A DNA stretch of 64,000 nt from assembly GCA_013115135.1 (NCBI GenBank), contig JABANP010000040.1, positions 62,001 to 126,000 on the forward strand, in the 5' to 3' direction. The notes under the pieces were generated by a model. It was given only the letters and a program-made list of their open reading frames with translations. It had not been told where the DNA came from and ran no database searches. Positions 1 to 11,315 of this stretch are shown here, piece by piece. The translations under genes and the position numbers were made by a program. This DNA comes from Perkinsus olseni (taxonomy: Eukaryota; Perkinsozoa; Perkinsida; Perkinsidae). Numbering within the stretch: the stretch's first letter is position 1; the number at the start of each line of letters is the position of its first letter.

Positions 1-1
1 T

Positions 2-459
2 GCCAAAGATGAGCAGCTTCCAGACTCGGCATGGAGCATTCGCCTGGGGACGTATCGAGTGGATTCCGACACCTCGCCTGAGAGGGAGAACGACAAGGGC
101 TCCAAGAGGGAGGGCGGGAGGTCACTCCAAGTGCGGTCGTTGCCTCCGATTCTGATATCAGATTCCCGAGAGGGTCTGATGGGGTGGCTAATCGGTGGCT
201 CAGCGCAGAGGACCCGAAAGTCCTCTTCGCGTCGAAGGCAGCGAACGATCTGTCACAGTCTAATGTCACAGCCGATGTCACCAGCCGCAGCGCCGCCACG
301 GTATTGAGCACCGCCGGCTCGGCGTCGAAAGGCCAAAGATACATGAGGTCCAGGACGATGAGCAACATCGGCGACTTGGGCTCCCGCATCCCTCTGGGTA
401 TCAGACGGCAGTCGCAACGTCGAGCCTTTGGCGCTGGACTTGTCGATAGTCTGGATTGA
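2..459 (+). CDS. 3' end of an unrecognised gene (partial)
   Basis: Two plus-strand frames are open here and no clear splice pair joins them. One runs from the window edge to a stop at 305-307. The other is open from about 82 to the stop at 457-459 and ends in a Ser/Arg-rich tail. Composition is Ser, Arg and Pro rich with no recognisable domain, so it is most easily read as the last exon(s) of a gene starting outside the window. A possible acceptor (...ATATCAG) at about 163 would favour the second frame. No function is assigned. Confidence 0.3.
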
Positions 460-895
460 ACCTGCGCCCTTCATGAGTTTTTCCCTGTGTATTCACTGCC
501 GAGTGTGTGGTTCGTCTACTTCTTTTGTGAGTGCTATCTTTCTGAGCTCATGGTCTCCCTAGACCAGTGGAGCTCGCGGTGTGTCTGATGACGATGATGA
601 TCAGAAGATACCCCTGATGCTGATCTTGGTTACTTTAACAGCACGTTCATGACTTCACGATATTTGATTCTCATCCGGTTCAAAGCCTTGTGTTATAGCC
701 GAGTATCGGGCTCTGTCGCTCAAACCCCAAGGCACGGATGATGGTTTCCTATTCAAGTGCATTATGAGCCTGTAAGAAGGGAGATAATCACGCACTTTCA
801 GAGTATGCCGCTTTGCCCGGGCGAGCGAGGACACCGATGAGGTAGCCACGCGACCTTTTCTTGGCTGAGTAGTCGTTTATAATCATATTGCCTTC
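460..895. other. Intergenic, no gene seen
   Basis: Between the first stop and the PDE12-like start codon there are only short broken frames. A minus-strand frame at 655-849 has no supporting domain. The stretch presumably holds the 3' region of the first gene and the promoter and 5' UTR of the next. Confidence 0.4.
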
Positions 896-2912
896 ATGCC
901 TAGCAGCAACACGACCACCATCACTTCGACTAGCGAAGACGAGCTCCTGGTGAGCGTCAGCATCGGCCTTGATTTGTCACTGGCCATTGCTACTTGCAGG
1001 CTCCCTATGATGTTACCGAGCCGGTGGTCATCAACGAGGATGGCGACAATATCGAAATCCGAATTCATTTCAACGGAAGGCTCGTTGCCCTCCACAGGCG
1101 ACCATCGGATGATGTGGACCAGGTGGGCTGCTCCTCCTCGGTCGTCTTCCCGTGGAGTACTGTCGGCGTAGGTGCTGAAGCGAATGCGGTTGAGCATGGA
1201 GAAGAGCTGGAGTAAGAAAAAGAAGCATCAGAAGGCATCCTGTCCAATGCAGGTAACAGCAGCTGGGGCGGTATGTATCACTATTACTGGAGGCTTTGAG
1301 AGGGATTAACGACATCTTTTGTGATCGGCAAGCGTCAAGCTCAGATTCATCTCAAGTTCATGGATGGGCAAGGGCATGCATTAGCCTCGTCTGATGAGCC
1401 TACTGGAGATGGAGCAGCAGAGTCTCTCTCGCTAGGCAGCATAGTAGCCAATACTAAGGCAGTCTCCGTGAACGAAGAGGTAGACCCTCCTAGGCGCTGC
1501 TCATTACTGATTACTGCCTCCATCTCCAGGTGTTCCCTGTGGCTCATAACATCCCCACCATCGAAGCCCTCTCCCTCAAGCTCTACACATTCGCCCATTA
1601 CCCGGTGTTCCCCCAAGTGGAGTGCAGCAACGTCAGTCCCGATGATCTGGTCTATGAATACTACGACGATGATGGTGAACTGGTCCACGCAGGGAAGGTA
1701 TTCTTCCCTAGCGACGACCTCATCGGCAAGAAGCTCAAGGTCGTGGCTTATCACAGTCAGTGGCCTCAGACATCCCGAAGGGAGTCACCTTATAGCCGTG
1801 CCGTACTTCCTTCCCCTAGCATCGGAACCTTCCGAGATCGTCGTCTACCCCGAGCCTTGGAGCCAACGGATCCAACTCATCTAAGAGTAGCAAGCTTCAA
1901 CGTCCTCGGCCAGCGTCATATCCGAACTCCTCTGGAGCCCATATTCTATCATGTACGGGATTGCAAGGAGGTGGTCGACTTCGACTACCGAGCCCCATTG
2001 CTGATGCGAGAGCTGCTCGACGTGAAAGCAGACGTAGCAGCTTTCCAGGAGGCAGACACTAGGTTCATGGACGCAGCCGCCAGTGCTATGCCTGATTACA
2101 CCTTCTGGTTGGCCGAAGACAAGGGTCGAGAAAGTGAAGGGAATAAAGGCAGACGTGGAGAAGGCTGTGGGCTCGCGTTCAGGAAGGACCGCTTCGAGGA
2201 GGTCGGTCGATCGATGCTTGAGCTCGGCAGTGATGGCCTGCTCGAGGAATTCACCTCGGAGGAAATCGCAACGTTGCAACAGCGATGGGCGGGCGTGGAT
2301 ATTTTTAAAGACGTTTTCGACAACCTCGGCATGGTGGCCCAGCTTTTGACACTGCGGGATAGAAGCACTTCCCAGCTGTATATTGTCGGAAACACACACC
2401 TGTACCACAGTCCAAAGGCACCTCATGTGAAGATACTCCAAACTCATATGATAATGAAGGCCCTGGAACGGCTCATGGCTGAGCACCCCCAAGCCATCCC
2501 CGTCTTCTGTGGTGACTTGAACTCTTCCTCTCCCGCAGAGGCGGTTGTGGACTACTTCACGACGGGCGACATTCCGGCTGACCATCGCGACTGGCGCAAC
2601 GGTCCGTACTTTACATGGAGCAACCGCGAGTGTGAGGGCATTGATCGTTCAACGACCAAAGGCCCGCTCGGGATCCACTTGCACCACGGCGTCAAGTGTT
2701 TGGGGCATGTCCCGGAGGAGGGCTACACTAACGCTGTCTGTGGCTGGAAGGGCATCATCGACCACATCTTCTACGATCGTTATCATCTTCGTCCGCTCTG
2801 GAGTTTGCCCATTCTCTCTGATGCTGATGTTGAGTCCTGTAATGGCGCCCTGCCTCACAAGTGTTATGGCAGCGATCATGTTATGATCACCACTGAATTC
2901 AAGACACTTTAG
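896..2912 (+). CDS. PDE12: PDE12-like 2'-phosphodiesterase (EEP superfamily), copy A
   Basis: Five exons: 896-949, 1000-1122, 1172-1270, 1333-1479 and 1530-2912. Introns are 49-62 nt and all junctions keep frame. The C-terminal exon is an endonuclease/exonuclease/phosphatase domain: 'SFNVLGQR', 'ADVAAFQEAD' (metal-binding Glu), 'GNTHLY', 'CGDLNSS' (catalytic Asp/Asn) and the closing 'YGSDHVMITTEF' (catalytic Asp-His). The block 'IPADHRDW' and 'YTNAVCGWKGIIDHIF' follow the PDE12/2-phosphodiesterase pattern rather than CCR4 or Nocturnin. PDE12 in animals removes 2',5'-linked oligoadenylate and trims mitochondrial mRNA poly(A) tails; the substrate here is inferred. The N-terminal part (NEDGDNIEIRIHFNGR) matches copy B and resembles the family's N-terminal domain. 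The third exon could instead end at 1252. No mitochondrial presequence is obvious. Convergent with copy B. Confidence 0.85.
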
Positions 2913-3638
2913 TGAACGGTCTCTTGACTGGAGCAGCCAATCGGATAATTCCACTTTCTTCATTCGAATTTATTGTTTCCTCATGACACTGTTGATTTTC
3001 GTTAACCTTCAGTGGCGAGACAAAACTCAGTACTCTTCACGATATTACACGAAGGTTCCCGTGCTAGGCATCACAGGGCGATACTCGGAGCCTGCGAGAT
3101 GCGCCCGTTACTGCGCTTTCCCCGTCAACCTAGTTGGGGTTTTCTACGGGATTTGCCGCCAAAACAGAAAGAGCAAGTTGGCTATCTCGGGATTTACGGC
3201 AGAGTAGCACCCAACCATAGCAACTGTAGGGTACCGACAATAGGCTGGTCAATGGTCCCAGCTGCTGCCATCGAGAGCGTCCGACCTTGGTCCGAGCTGC
3301 AGTTCTTTTCGGTTTTTTTCGGTGGTCAATGGTCAGTGGAAAGAGAACGGGCACCACTTAATCATAACAGTAAATGGTACCTACTATCTATTTTCCCTCA
3401 TATACATTGCAAGAAAGACAGTATGTACCATTTACAGTGTGTGTGAGTTTTACGTCAGTTTACAGTTTAAAGTCCAACACCGACAGCACGGCTTAGTTAG
3501 ACTAGCACCTCCAATGTAACTTTCCATAAGGGATCATTCTAGCGCGAGTGTGTGAGCAATCTACACTTCTGACCACAATCAACATACTAACTCAAACAAG
3601 CCACGCAGGGGGGGCGGAAACGATGGGCTGTGAATCGT
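2913..3638. other. Spacer between convergent PDE12 paralogues
   Basis: No convincing gene. It should contain both 3' UTRs. It holds an imperfect inverted repeat (3367-3438) and the repeated word TGGTCAATGGTC near 3246 and 3325. Confidence 0.5.
3367..3438. repeat. Inverted repeat in PDE12 spacer
   Basis: ACAGTAAATGGTAC at 3367-3380 is followed by GTACCATTTACAGT at 3425-3438. The arms pair at 13 of 14 positions across a loop of 44 nt. It could be a small MITE remnant or a 3'-UTR hairpin. Confidence 0.6.
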
Positions 3639-5677
3639 CTAAGGGGATATTTCAAACTCAGTGGCAATCATAACATGATCGCTGCCATAGCACTTGTGCG
3701 GCAGGCCACCGTTACACGCTTCAATGTCATCATCTGTGAGGCCTGGCAGGCTCCACACCGGAGTCAAGCGAGGCGTGTAGAAGATGTAGTCCAATACCGC
3801 CCTGAAGCAGAACACATGCGAGCACGTACGAGTCTCGAGAATCCTACTTGAAGTTGCAGACAGCGTTAGTGTACTGAGGCAGGTCTGTATGGCGCAGGCC
3901 TTGGATACCGTGATGGAGCTCGATGCCAAGGTCCATGTCCACCTTCTCCGGCTGCATTCGCTTCACCTCACCGCCGAGACCGAAGAGCTCATCTCCCTCG
4001 CCCCACTCCGGCTCATCGACAAGAGCCTCATGATAGGCTGATTCATCAACGGCCTCGTCTATGTCGGCACAATCCTGCGAGTCCCACTTGAACTGGGGTC
4101 CATAGTACCAGTCCTTGTGGTTGCCGGGTACCATGCCCGAGCTAAGATACTCGACCACTCCGCTGTCCAGGGAACGAGTTGAAGTCACCGCATATGAAGA
4201 CGTTGGCCCCTTGGAACCTGTCTAGCTCGTGCTTCACTGCCATAGCCAGCAGATGGGCCTGCAAAAGCCTCACATGAGTGGCGTTCCGATGGAAGAAAAG
4301 ATGAGTGTTGCCGACCACAAACACCTTGTCAGTGTCATGACGATCACGCAAAACTAGGACCTGGCCCGCCGTGCCGAGGTTATCAAAGACGTCGGAGAAC
4401 ATGTCCACATCTCCCCATTTCCGTTGGAGCTCAGCCACCTGTTCACTGGTAAGCTGGGACTTCACACCATCTGATGCTAAGTCCAAGACCGTCTCATCGA
4501 GCATCTCAAATCGGTCATGATTGAAGGCGATGGCGCACCCCTCCCCTTTATTGCCATTCTTCTCGACGAACCTCACAGTGTACTCCGGCATCACCTCACG
4601 CACCGTCTCCACGAACCTCGGCTCGGCCTCCTGGAAGGCGAAGATATCAGCCTTCACGTCCATCAGCTCCCGCATCAATAGTGGACAGCGGTACTCCCAC
4701 TCGAGCACTTCCCTGCACGCCTTCACGTTGCGATACATGACCTTAGTGGCGAGAGGGGTTCGAACGTACCGCTGAGCAAGGACGTTGAAGCTCGCCACGC
4801 GAATGCGGTTGGCCGCTGTTGCTGCCAGGGGCTTCGGTAAACGGCGGTCTCGGAATGTGCCTTTGCTTGGGGACGGCCGAACGGGCCGGCTGAGGTCAGA
4901 CTCTGCCTGGGGGAGGCTTCGGCAGTCTCTGTGATAAGCCGTGACGCGGAGCTTTCTTCCCGACCAAGTCGTCTGCAGGAGTGAAGACTCGGCCCGAGTG
5001 GACTAGGTCGTCGCTTTCGTTGGTACGATACTCATAGACAAGTTCCTCGGGGGTTGTGTTGCTGCATTCTACCAATGGCAGGATGGGGTACTCGGCGAAA
5101 ACGAAGTACTTGAGGGCAACAGACGTCACCAACGGTGGATTGAGGAAAACCGAGTAGACCTGAAAGTGGCAGATCTTCGCGAATACTGAGAGCTCGAAGA
5201 ATTACAGGTGCAGTTCGGGAGTCGAGGAAGCATTACGTGTTCATTGACGGTGATCGCCTTGGTGGATCGGCTGAGCTCAGCGAGGGTGCTCATGTTGACG
5301 GAGGAATCCGTGGAGGCGAGTTCATTCCCGTTGCCGTCAGACCATTGTATTCGGACCTGCTCCATCTCTTTCCCAGCCAACTCCGGCAAGGCCCATACTA
5401 CCTTATTGCCATGCTGCTGCTCCTGCTCATCGGCCGGAGGAGGGCCCTTTCTTTTCTTCCCTTTACGCTTGTCACCAATACCATACGCCTTCTCTACACT
5501 CAGCTGCATCCGTCTCAGTACCTGTGTGGGTCCACTTCACGGCACAGCTCCTCTCCCTCTGCAGACCTGGTCCATGGTATCCGAAGCGCTGCGGTTGAAT
5601 GTTAGCCTCTTGCCGTTCACTCTCATAAGTATTACTACGTCATTGCCGTCTTCGGATATGACCATCGGAGACGGTGT
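3639..5677 (-). CDS. PDE12: PDE12-like phosphodiesterase, copy B (frame broken twice)
   Basis: Minus-strand paralogue of copy A. Exons: 5677-5567, 5521-5237, 5159-3848 and 3801-3639, with introns of 45, 77 and 46 nt. The first coding exon, with the start codon, was not identified upstream of 5677. Homology to copy A is continuous ('ISEDGNDVVILMRVNG', 'SFNVLAQRYVRTPL', 'CGDFNSFP', 'YGSDHVMIATEF'). Two single-base breaks interrupt the large exon. One is an extra base in the AAA run at about 4953-4955, just after the 'GKK' codons. The other is an extra base in GG at about 4167-4168, just after 'CGDFNSFP'. Removing one base at each place restores the family alignment. All catalytic residues are still encoded. 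Either this is a young pseudogene or the consensus has homopolymer errors; other conserved genes nearby have similar breaks, which favours error. The final intron (3802-3847) is absent from copy A. Confidence 0.75.
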
Positions 5678-6293
5678 CTGAGGTGAAATAATAATTCCAC
5701 ACCGACCTAGTGTGAAGCGCACTGTGCGATTGAGGATCCCCTTTTTGTATTTTAGGGAATGTGATCTACATCCATAGTACAGTATTATTTAAGATGGCCG
5801 TGTTGCTATTATCGTGATATTGAAAAATATACTATAGTTTTTACTCAGATAATAATCTCTCGAAAACGGCTCCCAATCAACGACCATCTACTCTGCGGCA
5901 AAACCAAAGATAGCTTACTTTTGCATCAGCTGCTGTAGTTGCATTCATTTTTGTGAGTTTAGTTGTTCCCGCCAGTCCGAAATAAGTTGGTGTAGGATTC
6001 AGTTGACTGAATAGAGAAGATGACGGGGGAGATAGTGGAGTTAAGTTTTGTAAATGCTCTGCACGGTATGGGGCGGAAGAGTCTCGGCCGGGTCAGCAGC
6101 AGGATGGCACGAGAGCAAAAACAAAACTGAAAGGCTGATACCGCCAGCCTCGAAGTGCCCTCGCTTTCCTTCTCGTGGTTACCTTCATTTTGATCCTTGA
6201 TGTGAGGACGACTGTGCGAGCAAATGTCAGACACAGATGTTCCTTTAGATTGATCCATAATCGTGAAGCGGATGTCTCATGTCCCCATCCAAC
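5678..6293. other. Spacer between PDE12 copy B and tRNA
   Basis: AT-richer than its surroundings at 5740-5960. It must contain the 5' exon and promoter of PDE12 copy B, but no start codon in a clearly linked exon could be picked. A 99-codon minus-strand frame (5959-6258) has no domain and is not called. Confidence 0.4.
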
Positions 6294-6366
6294 GGTCCTG
6301 TAGCTCAGTGGTTAGAGCGACGGTCTTATGAGCCGTAGGTCGTGGGTTCGACCCCCGCCGGGACTA
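6294..6366 (+). tRNA. tRNA-Ile (anticodon UAU)
   Basis: A full 73-nt cloverleaf, with no intron. The acceptor stem is 6294-6300 with 6359-6365 (first pair G-U, sixth pair U-G) and the discriminator is A6366. The D arm is GCTC...GAGC (6303-6318). The anticodon stem ACGGT/GCCGT (6320-6336) has loop CTTATGA, giving anticodon TAT at 6327-6329. The T arm GTGGG-TTCGACC-CCCGC is at 6342-6358. A-box and B-box promoter elements are present in the gene body. The anticodon reads AUA (Ile). G at position 37 is slightly unusual for this isoacceptor, so the identity is a little less sure than the tRNA call. Confidence 0.9.
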
Positions 6367-6549
6367 TTCGTATTTTGTTTTCGCGCACCACCCGCGAATT
6401 TCCGCGTCATCCTGCATCAATAACTACTTCGGCAGTCGTCGTAACGTCCATAATAGCTGCCATCACCATCATCATGGCGACCGTCGTGAGCTCGTCGTAG
6501 CAATACTCTCGCGGAGAACAGCTCCTGCCCTTCGCAGTTTCAGCAAAGA

Positions 6550-7909
6550 ATGGCTACCACTACCTCGTCACCATCATCACTGTCAGAGGGTATTTACTGG
6601 CTTCCGGATACTCCATTGCCCTCGGCCTCGGATGCCATCGAGATTCGCCAGGCCCCGGGGGAAGTCCAGTTCAGCGAGGAAACTGTGCGAGGTAGAAACG
6701 GGCTAGAGTGTCTCAGAATCTGCCTACCTGCGGGGCTCCAGCGAACCTTCGGCCGTTCTTGCTTGCGTCAAATCCGTCTGGACCTAGGTTTGGGAACGGA
6801 TTACACTGCTCACCGTAGGGTCAGTCGAGGGCCTCTCGGGATTGAATCACGCTGTAGATACGCAAAATTACTGGGACAACGTTGTTGCTCCGTCAAATCC
6901 CAGGACCTTCGACGGTCGCGTTTGGGGAGTGCGGCAATGGCGCGGAATCGGGCCGAACAAGCTGCAAGTTGAACTGCAGAGATCTTGGTATCGGTACCAG
7001 CTGTAAGAAGGGGTTGAGGTTCTGTTGCCTTCTCTTAAGGTGGGCAGTTAGCCCGATAAAAGATCAAACGGGCCGCTCGAGCGAGATTGTGGCTCTACTC
7101 TCACAGACGGCATCTTGACTTCGGCATCTGCCTACCACTACCGTGTCTCCGCTAGGTACCTCCACTTCTCTCCTCGGGCTCTCGAGATAAAGGAGAAGTT
7201 GAATCCATTCGGCTGTTGTGCGGTCACTTTGGTGGATGGCGGTACGGCGATAATGGCTGGCAGGAGGTCCTCACAGGTCGCCTGTTGTCCCAACATGTGG
7301 CATCTCACGCCCGCTGGTAGGCTTGCCTTCCTCTCCCCACGCTGATGACAGCACCCTCACTTGCTGAGGAATGTAAATATGGATGTGCGGCGTTCCTGCC
7401 AGGCACAGTGGACGTCGACGACCCCGTTGCAGTGATAAGAAAAGAGATGCCGGAAGAACTTGGAGTTCCAGGGGACTCTCTCGACGTCCGCCTCCTCGGT
7501 AAGCTTACCGGTATTAAGGCCGCTCTTGACGAGGGTCCAGTTGATTACTATGCCGTTAGCACGCGGTCTGGTGCGCTGTTAAATATCAGTCATATCGATG
7601 TCTGCGCTGTTGGATACACTCCGAATGCTGTCCTCCTCCTCCTTCCTCTTGTTAGGTTTGTTCGACACAGGAGCTGAGCAGGCCTACAAACCGGAATTAG
7701 TTTTTGTCATCGACTTGGGCTCTACCAAATCATCAGATATTCTCGCGAGAACGAGGACGGAAGCGGTTGATAAGTGGGAGCATAGCAGAATCCAGGCGGT
7801 AATATTTGGTGGGGCCGCTTTCGTCAGGACTGTCCATGATACTAGTGTGAATTGTCGAGCGTGTGGTACTGTCACGCCCCATTCTAATGTCTCAGACAGG
7901 GTAGCGTAG
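6550..7909 (+). CDS. Nudix-hydrolase-type protein (multi-exon)
   Basis: Starts ATG 6550. Exon 1 ends near 6691; the next exon opens after ...GACCTAG near 6787. An intron with donor GTAAGA near 7003 follows. The exon containing 'GRRSSQVACCPNMWH' joins after a GT-AG intron (about 7325-7400) to 'GTVDVDDPVAVIRKEMPEEL'. Read across that junction this gives a Nudix-like layout: arginine strand, 'WHLTPAG', then REuxEExG-like 'KEMPEELG'. The first glycine-rich half of the Nudix box is degenerate, so pyrophosphatase activity is not assured. A further intron (about 7584-7655) leads to 'SLFDTGAEQAYKPELVFVI'. Near 7111 the frame changes by one base with no usable intron; adding a G to the GG run restores frame, suggesting a consensus indel. 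Nudix enzymes hydrolyse nucleoside diphosphates linked to another group; the substrate is unknown. Confidence 0.55.
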
Positions 7910-8261
7910 GGGTTTTCCCCCATTGCACAGTATCGATGTGCCGTTGTTCTCTCCTCATAGCCGACTAAGACCTTCAGCTGGCGTTGAGTAGGTACCCTTA
8001 GCGAGGATGGACCAGGCCTTGAACGGTGATGAGCCGTGGACTTATGTTTCCAAGGTTGCCATCAGAGCCTTCTTAAACTTACAGCCGAGCAGCATTCACC
8101 GCTCAACAATCACGGCCTCGTCAAAATGTGCATAGGGTTTCATCTTACTGCTCTGTCCTGTTGTCTTCTTAAAAATCGTGTCTCGTGTTAAGAACCGGGT
8201 CATGACAGATGGCCATGGTTGTCTCGCCCCTTTTTAGTTGACTTTTTGTCGTCCCCTTCGA
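7910..8261. other. Spacer upstream of CBP20 gene
   Basis: No gene seen; presumably a 3' UTR followed by the promoter and 5' UTR of the cap-binding gene. Confidence 0.4.
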
Positions 8262-9538
8262 ATGGCGCATCTCTACGTCGACCTTACACCTAGTACGAAG
8301 TACTATGATAAGAAGTCTGGCTTGACCCGAGACGAGTGGTTCAACAGTTTGCAGACCTCATCAACCCTTTACGTCGGAAACCTGAGCTTCTACACTACGG
8401 TAGCAGTCCATGGCGAGACATCCTCATCATTGTCACTGCCTCAGGAAGAGCAGATTCTCGAGCTGTTCTCGAAGTGCGGGAAGGTTAAGAAGGTACGAAC
8501 GTGGCGGCGTCGACGGTCAGGAGGCAGGGGTGTTCAGGTTACGATGGGCCTTAATCGATTCAAGAAGTCTCCGTGCGGGTTCTGCTTCGTGGAGTACGAG
8601 TGCCGAGAGGATGCAGCCTGGGCACAGAACCTACTTAATACCTCTAGCTTCGATGATAGGGTACTAATAGTGGAGGGGCAGTGGTCCTCTAATACTTGGA
8701 AGCCTTGTGACCGTCTGATCTTCGGGGATTCGTGCGCCGGCTTTGTCGCTCGTTGATGTAGTAGCAGGCAGCTGGTAAGACGGCAGCCTAGCATGTCCAC
8801 TTTTTATGCTACTGGTGCGGCTATAACCTCTCGCTGGCGGCTGGTCATCCCTCGTTGTAGGTCATTCGAGTGGACTGGGATAGCGGGGTATCGGCCGGCA
8901 GGCAGTTTGGTCGAGGTCAGACCGGCGACCAATGGAGGGATGACTTCCGTGATGACTTCGACCCATCTAGGGGTAGTAGTAGCAGCAGTGACCGCCACGG
9001 TCTCACAGTGGTGGTGTCAGGTGGACAGGGCAGAGGACTGTTGAAGGCCCTCGAGAGTGGAGATGGCAATCAGCTGTTTGTCGGCAAGAGGGACAGGGAG
9101 ACTCGGTACGGCACTGACTATCCCACAGCTTCATTGAACGACTGCGCTCCTCGTTCGCCTACCAAGGGGATCTCGTGGTGGTGGTTGGCCCGCTGTGGGG
9201 ATTCGCGTACCATTTGGTGGTCTTTGTGTTTTGACGTAGAATGCCGCAGACCGACAAGTCGCCTTTACGTTATTGTTTCGTACGAGACTGTTGTTATCAT
9301 CAGGTCCAACGACTTCTACTATGGTCAGCGTAAGGGCGGTGGATTCCGTCGGGCATCCTACGGCGGTGCTTATTATGGCAATAGGAGCGGTGGAAAGGGT
9401 AGTAGCAGTGGTGGTGGACGGGTAGTGTATAGTGGTGTTGGCGTAGGTGGTGGGTATCCTCCGTACCAGCAGGGACGGCAGTACCAATCAGAGGGAGGGC
9501 AGAGTGATGAGAGGCCCTATAAAAGGGCACGATACTAG
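8262..9538 (+). CDS. NCBP2: Nuclear cap-binding protein subunit 2 (CBP20)
   Basis: Exons 8262-8399, 8445-8492, 8538-8660 and 8861-9538, with introns of 45, 45 and 200 nt and all frames consistent. The protein has the CBP20 signature: N-terminal '[14 protein letters not shown]', RNP2 '[13 protein letters not shown]', then '[17 protein letters not shown]', RNP1 'CGFCFVEY', '[12 protein letters not shown]' and '[20 protein letters not shown]'. These include the aromatic and acidic residues that stack on and contact m7G in known CBP20. With CBP80 it binds the 5' cap of nuclear transcripts for splicing and export. The C-terminal extension is rich in Gly, Arg, Ser and Tyr and ends 'RPYKRARY', longer than animal CBP20 (about 156 aa). 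A hydrophobic stretch near 9150-9300 does not fit the family and probably marks one or two unremoved in-frame introns. Confidence 0.92.
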
Positions 9539-9654
9539 AAAGGACAACAGTAACACTTTTGCCTTCACGATGGCGAGTCGGGTTGGACTGGGAATCTCGA
9601 ACGGTCCCGATGTAGCGGCTTTTGGTGCTGCGGGCTTATCAGTTTTCGTCTTCC

Positions 9655-11073
9655 ATGTTTTCGTCGCTGCAATGCTCTCTACTGTCCCTAACGCTACTAA
9701 CATCGACCTCAATGGCAGCGATGTGTGCTCGGCCATGGCCGGTGGATGATGTAGTAGTGGGCCTCCGGTCCAGGATACTACTGCCCTTATCCGCATTAAA
9801 GGCAGTTGATAAGGAGGGCCTCTGTACCTCAGTCCAGAGCGGCCCGAGGTGTGCCGGGCTGAGCATTGGTAATGGCAAGGGTCCTCTCGCGGCCGTTGGA
9901 GGTCTTTTGCAGAGGAGTGTGCTAGAGGAGGCTGGACTGGATGTAGAATCCACCCTTCGCTCGCTGGCAACGCATCTGTCCTCTATGCTACAGCTGTTTG
10001 ATTTTAACGAAGTCATGAGCCGACGCAGCAGTGAGTCGTTCCGGAGGGGTCGGTGGGCGCCCGGGAACGAGGAGATCGTTGGAGGGGTAGGTTTCAAAAG
10101 GACTTCGAATAGCGTGTCGTTCGATGCCAACCTCACTATTACGGGGTTGCGGATTGACGGCAATGGTCGTCTGCTCGTACGGGCGTACAGCGGCAAAGAC
10201 ATCTTGTGGTCGGCAGGGCGGCTGGGGGGCTCGGTGAAAGATTTGATGGTGGATGCTGCCTCCCTGGCGAGTCCTCTTGCCGGGGCTGCAGACGTTCATG
10301 CTGTTGATAAGTTGGAGTTCTTTTGGTGGTGGAACGGATGATGTAGTGGAGATGAGCGCAGTCACAAGAGGTCCCGGGTTCGATCCCAGCGGGTTGCATA
10401 ATTTATTCATTGTACTGGACCCGTGGAATGAGCGGTCAGCCCTATGGAGAGGTCGACTAGCGAGCACCGCTCCCTATGTTGACTATAATACCGTCCTCAC
10501 GGAGGGCCTGCAGTGGACTACTACTGAGAGGCCGCAGGGACCTGACGTCCGAACCGAACCAGCCGTCTTCTGTTCTCGGCCTCCCTCCTCGACCGGGTCA
10601 TGGCGCGTTGCAGCGGCGCAGTTTCTGGAGGGAACACCACACTGGAAGGCTGGTGGGAGGGGACTGGTCCAATGGGTTGGGGAAGTATCGATGGCGTCGT
10701 GGTCTCGCAAGTACCATAAGTCCTTTGATGCTGCTGTGGATGCAGCAGTGAGCTCTATACAGGCCCGGGCGCTGACTTTGTCATCGACCAGCTGGTAGGG
10801 TTCGACATGGAGGACTCAGCAGAGTGTGAGGGGAGGGTCGGCAGGGCGCAGGTGGAAAAGGCGAGGAGGTTGTTGTGGCGGTTGAGGGACGACTTCGAAG
10901 GCTTGGGAGGGTTGGAAGAGCCATTGAGTGTTCACTGGAGTCGGGAGACTATCGGCGGCAAAGGGCCTGGCTCGGGTCGGGGGGCTGTGCAGTATTCTGA
11001 GGGGGATGTTGTTGCCTGGGTGAATGAGCTCATAGCGCAGGTCTTGTCGCCTGAGGGGCAGGGGCCGGTCTGA
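9655..11073 (+). CDS. Unrecognised family protein, member 1 (possible signal peptide)
   Basis: The preferred start ATG 9655 gives 'MFSSLQCSLLSLTLL', a plausible secretory signal; an upstream ATG at 9570 joined by a GT-AG intron is the alternative. The first long exon runs to about 10320. An intron then spans roughly 10321-10440, ending near '...GCGGTCAG', and leads to 'APYVDYNTVLTEGLQW'. The last exon ends 'WVNELIAQVLSPEGQGPV' at 11071-11073. Member 2 (15754-17410) aligns along its length: 'PVDDVVVGLRSRILL' with 'PVEGLVDMTRSRVLV', 'APYVDYNTVLTEG' with 'APYVDMATVMREG', and an acidic/hydrophobic C-terminus. No known domain was recognised. An alternative 3' splice at 11067/11154 would replace the last residue with about twelve others. 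The tandem arrangement suggests a lineage-specific expanding family. Confidence 0.55.
10363..10393 (+). repeat. tRNA-like B-box sequence inside an intron
   Basis: GGTCCCGGGTTCGATCCC resembles a tRNA T arm with a perfect Pol III B-box core (GGTTCGATCC), but the stem has two mismatches and no acceptor or anticodon arm can be folded. It lies in the probable intron of the family gene. Related sequences lie at 38663-38700 and 53629-53660 on the minus strand. Confidence 0.4.
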
Positions 11074-11315
11074 GATTAATATTTCGTGGCGCGTGACGGT
11101 CGTCCGTTGCCACGTGCTGTACTATTGATTCTATCCCTATGCTGCTTCTTGCAGCAGTTTGGCGTCATTTGTTCAAGCGCCCCCTTGCGAACATAGTGGG
11201 GTTGAGTTCCTCCTCGGTCACCCTTCACGCTGTCCCTGCTCCGGTGGTTTTATTTTCCCTTCATGCGTTCCGGTGTCGCCTGCGTGATTTTCGGCACGTC
11301 CCGAGCGGCCCTTGG
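11005..11315 (+). repeat. Duplicated block, copy 1
   Basis: Near-identical to 15491-15808. It spans the end of family member 1 ('VAWVNELIAQVLSPEGQGPV'), the spacer, and an ATG opening 'MRSGVACVIFGTSRAALG'. In this copy the frame then diverges and soon stops, so the downstream gene is missing or truncated. Differences from copy 2 are a few substitutions and one or two single-base indels. Confidence 0.85.
11081..11092 (+). repeat. ATTTCGTGGCGC motif, copy 1
   Basis: Lies 8 nt after the stop of family member 1, inside the duplicated block. If the alternative donor at 11067 is used, it falls in an intron. Flanked on the right by GTGACGG. Confidence 0.7.

Noticed and set aside
1881..2585. 234-codon minus-strand frame
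   Set aside because: It lies antisense to the PDE12 catalytic exon, which is clearly conserved.
7089..7112. 18-nt intron GTGGCT...TCACAG in the Nudix gene
   Set aside because: Eighteen is a multiple of three, so it cannot repair the frame change; a one-base homopolymer indel does.
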